From the NCBI RefSeq assembly GCF_014207985.1, contig NZ_JACHMI010000002.1, positions 32,734 to 96,733 of the forward strand: a stretch of 64,000 nucleotides of DNA. Direction: 5' to 3'. The stretch is from Nonomuraea rubra (lineage in GTDB: Bacteria; Actinomycetota; Actinomycetes; Streptosporangiales; Streptosporangiaceae). Made by a program: the position numbers and the translations under genes. Under the pieces are notes generated by a model. That model did no database searches. It had not been told where the DNA came from and worked only from the letters and a program-made list of their open reading frames with translations. Positions 1 through 7,715 of this stretch are shown piece by piece (position 1 is the first letter of the stretch; the number at the start of each line of letters is the position of its first letter).

Positions 1-128
1 ACGACATGGCCGACGCCGCAGTGCTCGCCGCGCTGGGAGCCGACTACCTCGGGCACCCGCTCGCGGACATGCCGAAGGCGCACCGCGCTGCGATCGACAA
101 GCTGACGTGGCCGGAGGTGGCCAAGTGA
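1..128 (+). CDS. C-terminal end of an unidentified small phage-type protein (partial)
   Basis: An open frame enters from the left edge and stops with TGA at 126-128. The last 42 residues or so are visible (ending ...KLTWPEVAK), with no recognisable domain. Its stop overlaps the GTG start of the next gene in a GTGA arrangement, so it belongs to the same translationally coupled early operon. The N-terminus lies outside the window, so no function can be given. Confidence 0.6.
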   Translation, partial: DMADAAVLAALGADYLGHPLADMPKAHRAAIDKLTWPEVAK

Positions 129-1051
129 CACGAGACCCCTACGCCGAAGCCCGACGCCGCTACTGGCAGAAACGCGACAAGGAGAAGAGAGCGGGCACCT
201 GGCAGGGCCTCGTCGATGCCGAAGAAGCGCGCCAGCACGTGCGGGAGTTGCATCGAATTTGGCTGGTCAGCTACGAGGCAATCGCCGAACTCGCAGGGAT
301 CTCGCACACGACAGTAAGGCACCTCGCTGTAGGCAGTGCGACTCGGCAGCTACCGCCACCGGCTCGGGTCGGGGCGTACACAGCCGAAGTGCTTCTCACG
401 GTCACCGTGGACGACCTGCCGGACAACTGCCTGGTCAACGCGACCGGGTCAATGCGGCGGATGCGCGCGCTATCGGTCGAGGGGTGGCCCGTGCGGTACA
501 TCGCCAACCAGATGGACGCCGCCTGGGACGGTCTCAAGCAGCTTCGGCGCGGCGAGAGAACCACGGTCGTCCTACGAACTGCCCGCCTGCTCCGGCGGAC
601 GTACGACGAACTGATCCTCCTCGACCCGTACGCGCACTGCCGCAAGACCGTCGTGACGACCCTGCGCAAGCAGGCCGCCGCCAGCGGCTGGTATCCAGCG
701 GCAGCGTGGGCCGACGCCATCGACGACCCCGCCGCCAAACCATGGCATGTCGTCCGCTGCTCCTACCAGACCTGCATCAACGGGTCCAAGGACGAGCGCC
801 TGCTGTGCGACACCCACCTGAAGCTGCTCAAGAAGCGGGGCACCCTCGAAGGGGCCCGCCTGATGCGGAACACCCAGGCCCTGCTGGAAGACGCCCGGTT
901 CATCCTCGCGACGGACCCGCCGATCAACCCGCGCACGCAGGAGATCGACAAGGAGCGGCTCGCCGAACGGCTCGGCACCAACTGGGAAGCGCTGGAGCGC
1001 GTCCTGCTCCGAGCGAACATCAACCTCGGCAAGCTGCGCGAATCCGCATGA
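125..1051 (+). CDS. Helix-turn-helix phage protein with possible zinc site
   Basis: The product is 308 aa and probably DNA-binding. A helix-turn-helix is visible at about residues 48-70 (EAIAELAGISHTTVRHL), and a second HTH-like stretch lies at about 115-145. Cys212, Cys217, Cys228 and His231 could bind zinc, and the C-terminus (about 278-300) looks like another small helical DNA-binding segment. GTG at 125 is preferred over GTG at 107 because GGAGG lies 9 nt upstream and the start overlaps the previous stop. It leads the early gene chain, and a regulatory or replication-linked role is inferred only from the HTH. Confidence 0.75.
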   Translation: MTRDPYAEARRRYWQKRDKEKRAGTWQGLVDAEEARQHVRELHRIWLVSYEAIAELAGISHTTVRHLAVGSATRQLPPPARVGAYTAEVLLTVTVDDLPDNCLVNATGSMRRMRALSVEGWPVRYIANQMDAAWDGLKQLRRGERTTVVLRTARLLRRTYDELILLDPYAHCRKTVVTTLRKQAAASGWYPAAAWADAIDDPAAKPWHVVRCSYQTCINGSKDERLLCDTHLKLLKKRGTLEGARLMRNTQALLEDARFILATDPPINPRTQEIDKERLAERLGTNWEALERVLLRANINLGKLRESA

Positions 1052-1101
1052 GCCAGAAGCGGAACCGCAATCAGGTAGTCGAGCAGGAGCAACGCCCATG
1101 A
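1048..1101 (+). CDS. 17-residue coupled micro-ORF
   Basis: ATG at 1048 overlaps the stop of the upstream HTH gene, and its own TGA (1099-1101) overlaps the ATG of the next gene, so both ends are coupled by ATGA. The peptide is basic and polar (MSQKRNRNQVVEQEQRP). It spans a degenerate copy of the dispersed palindrome. It may be a coupling peptide that carries ribosomes across the operator rather than a functional protein. Confidence 0.35.
   Translation: MSQKRNRNQVVEQEQRP
1052..1075. repeat. Degenerate copy of the dispersed 24-bp palindrome
   Basis: The right half (ACCGCAATCAG) matches the family perfectly and the left half is degraded; about 19 of 24 positions fit the family consensus. It lies between two HTH genes. 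This is the weakest accepted member and depends on the better copies elsewhere. Confidence 0.4.
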
Positions 1102-1394
1102 GCAACACGGCGACCGAGGTCATCTCCGACGCCCTTACGTCCACCTCACCCAGCGCCGACGACATCCTCGACGCCCTCGGCAACGCGGGCTACCACGTCA
1201 TCCGACCCGAGGACGGGCCGGCCTGGATCCCCGTCACGCCGAGAAGCCTCGCCAAGGCGCAACGCATCGCAGCGCTGATCAACGACGGCAAGACGCTGCA
1301 GCAGATCGCCGCTGAGACGCGGATGTCGCTGCGCCAGGTCGAACGGTACAGCGCCGCCGCCCGCGACATGGGACTCATCGAGCGGAGGCGCTGA
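1098..1394 (+). CDS. Small helix-turn-helix protein
   Basis: The 98-aa product has a C-terminal helix-turn-helix at about residues 66-92 (TLQQIAAETRMSLRQVERY) ending in a basic tail. The N-terminal 50 residues are acidic to neutral with no known motif. It is coupled upstream to a micro-ORF and downstream to a WhiB-like gene by ATGA overlaps. It is probably a transcriptional regulator of early phage-type genes; its target is unknown. Confidence 0.7.
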   Translation: MSNTATEVISDALTSTSPSADDILDALGNAGYHVIRPEDGPAWIPVTPRSLAKAQRIAALINDGKTLQQIAAETRMSLRQVERYSAAARDMGLIERRR

Positions 1395-1687
1395 TGCCCG
1401 GCCGCAAGGGGTGGCGGAACCGCGCCGCCTGCCGAGGACAGGACCTGGTCCTGTTCTTCGGACCCGGTGAGGGCGAGCCCCGCGAGAGCCCAAAGCAGAA
1501 GGAGAACCGCATCGAGCGGGCCAAGCACTTCTGCCGCACCTGCTCCGCCCAGGCCGAGTGCCTGGACTTCCATCTGCAGGCCAGCGCGGCGCAGTACGGC
1601 GTCGCCGGAGGCCTCGACGAGGACGAGCGCACGGCCTACCGGCGGCGCCTGCAACGCAAAGCAGCACGAGAAAGGAGAACCCCGTGA
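1394..1687 (+). CDS. WhiB-like Fe-S transcription factor
   Basis: The 97-aa product has the four-cysteine WhiB signature: Cys13, Cys47, Cys50 and Cys56 (AACRGQD; HFCRTCSAQAEC). These should bind a 4Fe-4S cluster. The turn normally written G[V/I]WGG reads GVAGG here (about 69-73), followed by a basic C-terminus fit for DNA contact. WhiB-like proteins are actinobacterial and are often carried by actinophages and plasmids to modulate host sigma-factor-dependent transcription. It overlaps both neighbours by 4 nt or less, so it is co-translated with them. A second WhiB-like gene lies at 56.5 kb. Confidence 0.88.
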   Translation: MPGRKGWRNRAACRGQDLVLFFGPGEGEPRESPKQKENRIERAKHFCRTCSAQAECLDFHLQASAAQYGVAGGLDEDERTAYRRRLQRKAARERRTP

Positions 1688-1953
1688 CAAGCCTCGCCCG
1701 CGAGAACGCTATCAAGGGACTCGCGCACCGCGCCTACGACCGCGACCACACCGACGCCGGGGAACGGCCCAGCACCACGGACTTCGCGTTCGAGTACGTC
1801 ACCTGGCTTCTCGCCCAGGGCTGGAGTGAGCCGCCAGAGGCTCAACCGGCACCCGCTCCCGCGTCTCCGACGCCCCCGAACGGGCTGCGTGGGGCGGCCA
1901 TCGCTCGTCACGCCCTGGCCCAGATCGGCAAGGGAGGCAGCGATGACCGCTGA
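1684..1953 (+). CDS. Unknown phage-type protein
   Basis: The product is 89 aa. The GTG start at 1684 overlaps the WhiB-like stop (GTGA), which decides the start over upstream in-frame codons. The sequence is mixed charged N-terminally and proline/alanine-rich around residues 50-65. No family is recognised. It sits in the early coupled chain. Confidence 0.6.
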   Translation: MTSLARENAIKGLAHRAYDRDHTDAGERPSTTDFAFEYVTWLLAQGWSEPPEAQPAPAPASPTPPNGLRGAAIARHALAQIGKGGSDDR

Positions 1954-2308
1954 CCTCGACGACGACAAGGCGTTGGTGCCGTACGACGAGTTCGGCAACC
2001 TGCTGCGCGCCGCATGGACACCCGAAGGAGAGATCGTGTGGCGCGCACCGGAGCCGTTCAGCGCGCGACTCCAGCTCGGCCAGTTCGCCCGCGGCCGCGC
2101 CGCCGGCTACGTCGTGTGGCTCAACGACGAAAGCCGCATGTTCCCCATGTCGATGACGGAGTTCGTCGAGACCGTACGCACGGTCGGCGTCGAGCCCGGC
2201 GGCTACGTCGAAGCGGAGTGGATCGCGCACCGCCGCGGTGGCGCGTACGGCATACAGCTGTACATGTCGCGGCGCGAGCGGCGCCAGGTACGGCGCGGCC
2301 ATGACTGA
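1943..2308 (+). CDS. Unknown early protein, paralogue of the next gene's C-terminal domain
   Basis: The 121-aa product starts at ATG 1943, overlapping the previous gene by 11 nt. It matches the second half of the next product in order: Y-D-E-G-N/D-L near the start, W-R-x-P/N-E-P-F, R-G-R-x-A, FPM, and a C-terminal R-R/K-G-x-x-Y-G. The two are tandem paralogues of a single-domain family of roughly 110 residues. The domain's function is unknown. Confidence 0.65.
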   Translation: MTADLDDDKALVPYDEFGNLLRAAWTPEGEIVWRAPEPFSARLQLGQFARGRAAGYVVWLNDESRMFPMSMTEFVETVRTVGVEPGGYVEAEWIAHRRGGAYGIQLYMSRRERRQVRRGHD

Positions 2309-2891
2309 GCGCCTGGTCGCGCAGGTCAACGGGTGCCGCTACTGCGGCCTTCCTCAACGCGGCAGCCGCAGGCAGCTCCCGCACGCCAGCCGGTGGACTC
2401 CCACGGCCGGCTGGCACGTCTGGACGCCGCCCACGCAAGACCAGATCAAGCAGCGCATGAAGGCCCGCCGGACCATGCAGGGCCAGCGCGCCTCTCACGT
2501 GATCATCGACGAGGCCACGAAGTGGCCCGCCCTCGAAAGGACCGACATGCCCGTCACTGAAGCCCCCTACGACGAGCGGGGCGACCTCATGCACTACCCG
2601 AAGCGCAACGCCGAGTGGCGACCCAATGAGCCGTTCACCGCCACGCTGCGCATCACCGGGTGGGAGCGCGGCCGGTCGGCAGCACGGTTCTTCCTCGCCG
2701 ACCAGGACGACCACGAGTTCCCCATGTTCCTCAAGGACCTCTGCGCGATGCTCAACGCCGCCACCGTCAGCCGGGGCACGGTCACCGGCCGCTGGCACGT
2801 GGTGAAGCGAGGCGAGAACTACGGGCTGAGCTTCCTCGGGCCGGCCGACGACGATCAGGCGCCGACCACCGGACGGGAGGCTCAGGTCTGA
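2301..2891 (+). CDS. Zinc-finger-like N-terminus fused to a domain paralogous to the previous gene
   Basis: The product is 196 aa. Residues 1-60 have CxxC (Cys12, Cys15), His28 and His39 and a basic QRMKARR stretch, suggesting a small zinc-binding nucleic-acid module. Residues 83-185 are paralogous to the preceding 121-aa protein. Met83 (ATG at 2547) is preceded by AAAGGA and could start a second, shorter product containing only the paralogous domain. The gene overlaps the upstream stop by 8 nt and the next start by 1 nt. Confidence 0.65.
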   Translation: MTERLVAQVNGCRYCGLPQRGSRRQLPHASRWTPTAGWHVWTPPTQDQIKQRMKARRTMQGQRASHVIIDEATKWPALERTDMPVTEAPYDERGDLMHYPKRNAEWRPNEPFTATLRITGWERGRSAARFFLADQDDHEFPMFLKDLCAMLNAATVSRGTVTGRWHVVKRGENYGLSFLGPADDDQAPTTGREAQV

Positions 2892-3493
2892 TGGCCATCG
2901 GAGTGGACTTCGACGGCGTGATCCACGCCTACAGCCGAGGCTGGTTCGACGGGACGGCCTATGACGAGTCGGTGCCCGGCGCGATCGAGGGGCTGCGCGC
3001 CCTCATGGACAAGCACGCGGTGTTCGTCCACACCAGCCGTGACGTTCGCCAGGTAGCCGGGTGGCTGGCCACGCACGGCTTCGAGACCACGACCTTCACT
3101 CCGCCGAAATTCTGGAACGAACGCGGCCGGCTGCTCGTCACGAACTGGAAGGTCCCGGCCACGGCATACCTCGACGACCGCGCTGTCCGCTTCACCACCT
3201 GGACGGCGGCGCTCGACGAGCTGCTGCACGGTGGCCGGAAGACCACGGACCTGCGGGCCGCGTTCGACCGCATCGACGCCCGCCACCAGCCCACGACGAC
3301 GGAGACGTGGGTCTCCTGCAGCGACCACTGCGGGCAGTGGGTGACCGGCGTCCTGATCATGTGCGCGATGTGCGCGCCCCGGCCCGTCACCGTCTGCACC
3401 AACGACGACTGCCCCACCTGGCCCTGCCCCGACCACCTCGCCCTCCACGGAGAGACCGCCGACACCTGCACCCACAAGGGAGACAGCCGATGA
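2891..3493 (+). CDS. HAD-like phosphatase with C-terminal cysteine-rich tail
   Basis: The 200-aa product has HAD-type motifs: GVDFDGVIH (Asp6 and Asp8 as nucleophile and acid/base), a motif II-like TSR at 48-50, Lys87, and acidic YLDDRA at 93-98. Phosphatase or polynucleotide-phosphatase-type activity is plausible; the substrate is unknown. The last 65 residues carry about nine cysteines in CxxC-like pairs and several histidines, probably a zinc-binding extension. Start and stop are coupled to the neighbours by ATGA. Confidence 0.7.
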   Translation: MAIGVDFDGVIHAYSRGWFDGTAYDESVPGAIEGLRALMDKHAVFVHTSRDVRQVAGWLATHGFETTTFTPPKFWNERGRLLVTNWKVPATAYLDDRAVRFTTWTAALDELLHGGRKTTDLRAAFDRIDARHQPTTTETWVSCSDHCGQWVTGVLIMCAMCAPRPVTVCTNDDCPTWPCPDHLALHGETADTCTHKGDSR

Positions 3494-3912
3494 CCGAGCA
3501 GCAGCCGATGACGCTCACCGACTGGCGGGGCAACCCCTACACGGTCGGGACGACGATCTTCTACCCGCGCATGTCCGGCCGGTCGTGCGAGATCCAAGAA
3601 GGCGTCGTCATCGACATCTGGGACGCCGTGTACGACCGCGACGTGTACAGGTGGGTTCGGCTCAACCCGAAGAAGGCCAGCCACCAGGACGCCACCGGGA
3701 ACGACCGTCAGACACGCGTCAAGGTGCAGCCGAACGGGCGCGGTTCCCGCAACTTCTACCGCAGTGACGAGCGTCTGGTCACCGATGAGCAAGGCGAGTG
3801 GGTCCGAGACGAGCAGGGCAGCCCCGTGTGGGAGTCCGTGGGCATCAAACCCGTCACCCTGATGATCACCGAGAACATCACCGTCGCCACCTGCACCCAC
3901 AAGGACGGCTGA
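3490..3912 (+). CDS. Unknown early protein
   Basis: The product is 140 aa, starts with ATGA over the previous stop, and is polar and beta-rich in appearance (GTTIFYPRMSG; EGVVIDIWD). No catalytic motif is visible. It ends with THKDG, much like the preceding protein, which ends near THKGD, so the two share a short tail. The function is not recognised. Confidence 0.6.
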   Translation: MTEQQPMTLTDWRGNPYTVGTTIFYPRMSGRSCEIQEGVVIDIWDAVYDRDVYRWVRLNPKKASHQDATGNDRQTRVKVQPNGRGSRNFYRSDERLVTDEQGEWVRDEQGSPVWESVGIKPVTLMITENITVATCTHKDG

Positions 3913-4457
3913 TGCTCGAACACCTCAGCCCGAGCGAGCGGGCCGTCCTCCTCATCATGCTGAACCGCAGCCTCGACGACCACCGCGTACCGCCCGAAGC
4001 TGCTGACCACGTCCGGCAGCACTTCCGGGACCAGCTCGAAGCCTTCGTCAGCCCGCGCCCCGCCACCCTGGTCTACACCGGGTGGCGGGGCGCCGCCCGT
4101 CAACGCGTCCGCGCCGACCTCGAGACCACGCTGGCGCGAGCCCGCGGCCGTCTCCACGTGATCGTCGGCTACAACCCCGACACCGACGAACCCTCGGGCG
4201 GGGATCGGTGGACGTACGAATGGGCGATCCACACGCCGGGCGTGACCGTCGAGACGCACCCCGCGCCGTGGCACATCCCCGCCCTGTCGAGGTCAGCGGG
4301 GCCGTACCGGAACGGATTCATGCTCGGCGTCGCCGCCGGCCGCGGGGGCGCCTTCGAGGTCCTGGCCCACCTGCACCCGTCCAGCAGAGGCGCATCCGGT
4401 ACCGCCGCGTACGCCGACCACCTTGGCCTACGCATCCGGAAGGAGCCCGCCTTATGA
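3912..4457 (+). CDS. SLOG/DUF2493-like nucleotide-binding protein
   Basis: The product is 181 aa. From about residue 48 it follows the DUF2493 (YpsA/SLOG) pattern: an opening TGWRG turn, a strand VIVGYNPDTDEPSG, then WA-x-H/T-P-G-V, HPA-x-W, and the family hallmark AGPYRNGFML. SLOG proteins bind nucleotide-derived ligands through a Rossmann-like pocket; in phages and plasmids their targets are mostly unknown. It is ATGA-coupled on both sides. The assignment rests on motif order only. Confidence 0.55.
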   Translation: MLEHLSPSERAVLLIMLNRSLDDHRVPPEAADHVRQHFRDQLEAFVSPRPATLVYTGWRGAARQRVRADLETTLARARGRLHVIVGYNPDTDEPSGGDRWTYEWAIHTPGVTVETHPAPWHIPALSRSAGPYRNGFMLGVAAGRGGAFEVLAHLHPSSRGASGTAAYADHLGLRIRKEPAL

Positions 4458-5602
4458 CCAACAAGTCCGACGTCAAGAAGCTCGTCGAGACCGAGACGGA
4501 ACGCCTCGGCTTCACGATGCAGCTTGCCAACGGCAAGTTCCTCATCACCAACCCGGAGAACGGCCGCACCGGCGAGATCCCGCTCCAGGCCATGGGCCGT
4601 GGCCTCGACAACTACAAGACCAAGATCCGATCCCTGCTGAACGACCACCCCACGAAACCCTCCCCCATGGTCGCCGCCACCGACCCCGCCCCCGAGAAAG
4701 CCGACACCATGCCCCGTGACACCTGGTGGAGCGTTGACGAGCTCGTCGGCGCAGCCCTCGCGAACGGCATCAAGCCGTACGTGTCAGGAGGACTCCTCCA
4801 CACCCCCGGCCCCGTCGAGTCCAAGTCGTACGCGGACATGCTGCACGCCCGCGAAACCGAGGTCATCGCCTACCTCACCAAGAACACCACCACCGCCACC
4901 ACCGAAGGAGACACCGACGTGCCGAAGATCGGCGACACCGCGACCGTCGTCCGGAGCAAGCCCCGCGACATCTTCGCCGACGCCGAAGCGCTCTGGGGGC
5001 TGCTCCGCGACGCCGCCCGCGACCAGGGAGACAAGCCGCTGACCAACGGCAACGTCCCGGGCGTCCAGTGGGTCGGCGCCCTCGCCGACATCATCAAGGC
5101 CACCTGCCCCGACTGGGACTCCGAGCACGAGAAGGACGTCCGCCAGTACCTGAACCGGACCGAGCACACCCGCTGCCACCGGCCCCGCGCCAACCCGCCC
5201 GTCTGGTGGATCGCGCTGGAGTGGAACGACGGCGGACTCACCGTCACCAAGACCACCCCGAAGCCCGATCCCAGGACCGTCGCAGCCGCCGCCGCGAAGG
5301 CCTCGACGAAGAAGACACCCACACCCGTCCCGGCCTCGGCCGACACCGCGCCGCCGGCCACAGCAGGCCCTGCGCTCCGGGCGCTCCTCGGGTTCGAGCA
5401 GGCCATTCAGCGGACCGAGGCCGAGCGGGACCAGGCCATCCGCGAACGCGACGACGCCCGCACCGCGCTGGAGGAGATGCGCGCCGACCGGGACAACCTC
5501 CTCGTCGAGCTGGACGAGATGAAGGCCGAACGCGACCAGGTGAAGACGGAGCTGGACGCCATCAACGCCGTGTTCGCCCGGTACAACGGAGGCACCGCGT
5601 GA
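4454..5602 (+). CDS. Large early protein with C-terminal coiled coil
   Basis: The product is 382 aa and starts at ATG 4454 over the previous stop. The N-terminal 55 residues (TERLGFTMQLANGKFLITNP) resemble a small nucleic-acid-binding fold of HicA-like size. A middle region (about 155-260) is unrecognised, an Ala/Lys/Pro-rich linker follows, and a strongly heptad-like charged coiled coil spans about 310-375. It may be a scaffold or replication accessory protein; this is inference. Confidence 0.6.
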   Translation: MTNKSDVKKLVETETERLGFTMQLANGKFLITNPENGRTGEIPLQAMGRGLDNYKTKIRSLLNDHPTKPSPMVAATDPAPEKADTMPRDTWWSVDELVGAALANGIKPYVSGGLLHTPGPVESKSYADMLHARETEVIAYLTKNTTTATTEGDTDVPKIGDTATVVRSKPRDIFADAEALWGLLRDAARDQGDKPLTNGNVPGVQWVGALADIIKATCPDWDSEHEKDVRQYLNRTEHTRCHRPRANPPVWWIALEWNDGGLTVTKTTPKPDPRTVAAAAAKASTKKTPTPVPASADTAPPATAGPALRALLGFEQAIQRTEAERDQAIRERDDARTALEEMRADRDNLLVELDEMKAERDQVKTELDAINAVFARYNGGTA

Positions 5603-5652
5603 TCGAACTGTCCGGATCGGACATGGGGGAGTGGCGTGTTCTCTCGCGCTGA
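5599..5652 (+). CDS. 17-residue coupled micro-ORF
   Basis: GTG at 5599 overlaps the preceding stop and the frame ends at 5652, overlapping the beginning of the J-domain gene. Its size matches the micro-ORF at 1048. It could couple translation into the next gene or be chance. Confidence 0.2.
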   Translation: MIELSGSDMGEWRVLSR

Positions 5653-6169
5653 CGTGAAGCCGTGCAAGGGCAGCAAGGACAAGATGCCGTGCGGGCGGTT
5701 CGTCCGCTGGACTCGCACCGTGGCCGGCGTCCCCTACGCGGTTGACCTGGCCCCGCACGAGGACGGCAACACCGCCGTCTGGAGGGACGTCCACGGGATC
5801 CTCCGGTCCCGCCGCATCACCGAGGACCTGCCGCTCGTTCCGCCGGAGAAGCGGATGATGCCGCACGCTGCGACCTGTCCCGGCAAACCGCGGGTCCAGA
5901 CCCCGCCACCGCCACCGCGGCCGCCACGCAGGCCCGCACCACCACCGGCCGGACGGCTGTACGACCTGCTCGGCGTCACCAGCACCGCGCATCCGGACGA
6001 CATCAGGAAGGCGTACCGCAGGCTGGCCCGCCAGCTCCACCCCGACGTCAACCCCGACCCGAAGGTGGCGGCGCGATTCCAGGAGATCGGGGAGGCATAC
6101 CACGTCCTGTCCGATCCCGGCCGGCGGCGGACGTACGACCTGACGGGTCGGCCACCACGAGCCGGATGA
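5636..6169 (+). CDS. J-domain (DnaJ-like) phage protein
   Basis: The product is 177 aa. Residues 107-171 form a J domain with the invariant HPD at 135-137 and the helix IV pattern [21 protein letters not shown], so it should stimulate an Hsp70 ATPase. The N-terminal 80 residues hold Cys10, Cys19 and Cys81 and are joined to the J domain by a proline-rich linker (about 86-105). Classical DnaJ has its J domain at the N-terminus, so this is a reversed layout. The GTG at 5636 follows GGGGGAG. Recruiting host DnaK to replication or head assembly, as phages are known to do, is inferred. Confidence 0.8.
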   Translation: MFSRADVKPCKGSKDKMPCGRFVRWTRTVAGVPYAVDLAPHEDGNTAVWRDVHGILRSRRITEDLPLVPPEKRMMPHAATCPGKPRVQTPPPPPRPPRRPAPPPAGRLYDLLGVTSTAHPDDIRKAYRRLARQLHPDVNPDPKVAARFQEIGEAYHVLSDPGRRRTYDLTGRPPRAG

Positions 6170-6171
6170 AC

Positions 6172-6195
6172 GCTAATAGCGGTACCGCTATCGTT
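6172..6195. promoter_or_regulatory. Dispersed 24-bp palindrome, copy upstream of the initiator gene
   Basis: The core ATAGCGGTACCGCTAT (6176-6191) is a perfect 16-bp palindrome, flanked by GCTA on the left. It lies between the J-domain gene stop and the replication-initiator-like gene, where an operator would be expected. Its protein partner is unknown. Confidence 0.7.
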
Positions 6196-6251
6196 GCGGG
6201 ACGCCTCTTCCCTCGGTGGCTCCCTTGGAATACCAGCACGTAAGGGGCCTG

Positions 6252-7253
6252 ATGGGTTACAAGTTGGCCGACGAGGTGGCGATCAACGCGCCTAAGAGCA
6301 CGCCTCCGAGGGACCTGCTCGCGTTGATCGCCATCGCTCGCAGGATCAACGACGCGACTCGCACCGGCTGGCTGACCCGCGAGGAGATCGCGCACTGGGC
6401 GAGGATCGACGTGCGGTCGGTGAAGGCGATGCGGGAGCGGCTGGTCGAGGCTGGGCTGCTCGTCGTGCTCGAATCGGGGGGCGGCCGCCGGAAGGCGACC
6501 GTGTTCTACATCCCTCCGATGCCTGGGTATCTGCCCGGGGAGCCGCCGCGTCCGCTCGACCTGGAGCTCGAAGCGGGCCCCTCGGACTTCCCCGTTTCGG
6601 GGCCGGACGGGTCCACGGGGGACCGGAAAGGGGGAAGTCCAGACTTCCCCGTTTCTCCTGTGGATGACGCTGTGGACGACCGGGAGACCGGTGGAAAAGG
6701 GGGAAGTCCAGGCTTCCCCGTTTCCGCGACCGAAAGGGGGAAGTCTGGACCGCAAAAGGGGAAGTTTGGGGCGAAAAAGGGGAAGTTTGGGGCGAAAAAG
6801 GGGAAGTCTGGACTTCCCCCCAATCCTCTCTCCACTCCTCAACTTCAATCCTCTTCTTCTCCGTACGGGGTCGAGGAGGAACCAAGCGCCCAAGCCGCCG
6901 ACCACCACCCGGAAGACGAAGACAAGATCAGCAAGGAGGAGAAGAACACCCCGGCGGCCAGCCGCGCCGCCCGGGTCATCACCAAGCGCATCGGAGTGCC
7001 GCTCGACGAAGCCGAGCGCATCGCCCAGACCATCGCCCACGAAAACCGCGTCCGCCGAGCCCTGCACGTGTACGTCGCGGGTATCCCCGCAGCGGACCTG
7101 CGCACCTGGCGCGAGACCGCCCGCAACCACGAAGCCCGCGAACAGGCCAAGGCCACACGGACCAACCGCCCCGCCGGCCGGTGCGACCTGCACTGGCAGC
7201 CCATCCCCTGCATCGGGTGCGCGGCCGACGCCAAGGCTATGCCCGACGCGTGA
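6252..7253 (+). CDS. Winged-helix replication-initiator-like protein with internal iterons
   Basis: The product is about 333 aa. The start is taken at ATG 6252, which has AAGGGG just upstream; GTG 6216 is the alternative. The N-terminal 90 residues are a winged HTH (GWLTREEIAHWARIDVRSVKAMRERL). The middle is low complexity, because the DNA there carries seven repeats of a GGGGAAGT core and so encodes repeated KGKFGAKKG-type peptides. The C-terminus is helical and charged with a terminal CDLH...CIGC motif. A wHTH initiator whose gene contains its own origin repeats recalls lambda O. The initiator function is inferred from this architecture. Confidence 0.65.
   Translation: MGYKLADEVAINAPKSTPPRDLLALIAIARRINDATRTGWLTREEIAHWARIDVRSVKAMRERLVEAGLLVVLESGGGRRKATVFYIPPMPGYLPGEPPRPLDLELEAGPSDFPVSGPDGSTGDRKGGSPDFPVSPVDDAVDDRETGGKGGSPGFPVSATERGKSGPQKGKFGAKKGKFGAKKGKSGLPPNPLSTPQLQSSSSPYGVEEEPSAQAADHHPEDEDKISKEEKNTPAASRAARVITKRIGVPLDEAERIAQTIAHENRVRRALHVYVAGIPAADLRTWRETARNHEAREQAKATRTNRPAGRCDLHWQPIPCIGCAADAKAMPDA
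6583..6819. repeat. Iteron-like array, candidate replication origin
   Basis: Seven copies of a GGGGAAGT(C/T)-type unit occur in about 240 bp inside the initiator-like gene. Three are perfect or near-perfect inverted pairs, GGGGAAGTC-NN-GACTTCCCC (6631-6650, 6700-6719 with one change, 6800-6819). Direct single units lie at 6737, 6758 and 6779, and one reversed unit at about 6585. The 3' side (6820-6865) is a C/T-rich, lower-GC stretch that could melt. This resembles the lambda-type ori layout. Confidence 0.65.
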
Positions 7254-7378
7254 CCCGCAGGTTGGCGGATAGAGCGACACCCCGCAAGCCTGCTACCAGC
7301 GCAAACGCGGAACGCGCCCGCAAGGCGGACCGCCGGAATCACGCGAAAACAGGCCAAAGAGCGGCCGAACCGGGCCGG

Positions 7379-7427
7379 AAACCCATCAGAACGAGGCTGG
7401 GCCACCTCCTCGTCGCTGATGGGTTTT
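7379..7427 (+). terminator. Rho-independent terminator after the initiator-like gene
   Basis: The arms AACCCATCAG and CTGATGGGTT enclose a second pairing (ACGAGG/CCTCGT) and are followed by TTTT. The position is 126 bp past the initiator stop. Confidence 0.75.
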
Positions 7428-7447
7428 CGCATGCCCGGAGACGCTTC

Positions 7448-7466
7448 ATGACGCATCTGACGCACC
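7448..7466 (-). repeat. TGCGTCA-type repeat, inverted copy
   Basis: On the minus strand this 19-mer differs at a single position from 63447-63465 upstream of the excisionase-like gene. It contains two TGCGTCA-like units 9-10 bp apart. It may be a site for a shared DNA-binding protein. Confidence 0.45.
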
Positions 7467-7699
7467 ATGAGAGACGCGACGCACCCCGCAGAACGCTCTG
7501 AGATGGATGCAGGGGGACGAACACCGGTCCTCCGGCATAGAGGAGTACCCCCGGGACAGAGAAGCGCTCTGCGTCGATCTGGGAGCGTTCAATCAAGATC
7601 AAGAGTTGGAAATTCGAGCCGGGGCTGGATGGCGCGTCGGCGGTCGGCGGTTCGGGTGATTCGGTGCCAACGTAGACGATCAGCCTCACTGACTATCTA

Positions 7700-7715
7700 T
7701 CGAACGCGCGTTCGA
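7700..7715. promoter_or_regulatory. LexA (SOS) box
   Basis: TCGAACGCGCGTTCGA matches the actinobacterial SOS consensus TCGAAC-N4-GTTCGA exactly, within an 18-bp perfect palindrome (7699-7716). It lies 107 bp upstream of the collagen-like gene, which would then be DNA-damage-inducible. Control of a shorter undetected minus-strand transcript cannot be excluded. Confidence 0.75.

Noticed and set aside
7339..7689. Minus-strand open frame of 116 codons starting next to the SOS box
   Set aside because: It runs through a clear plus-strand terminator hairpin, has no ribosome-binding site, and its protein is low-complexity with no domain. The SOS box is assigned to the collagen-like gene instead.
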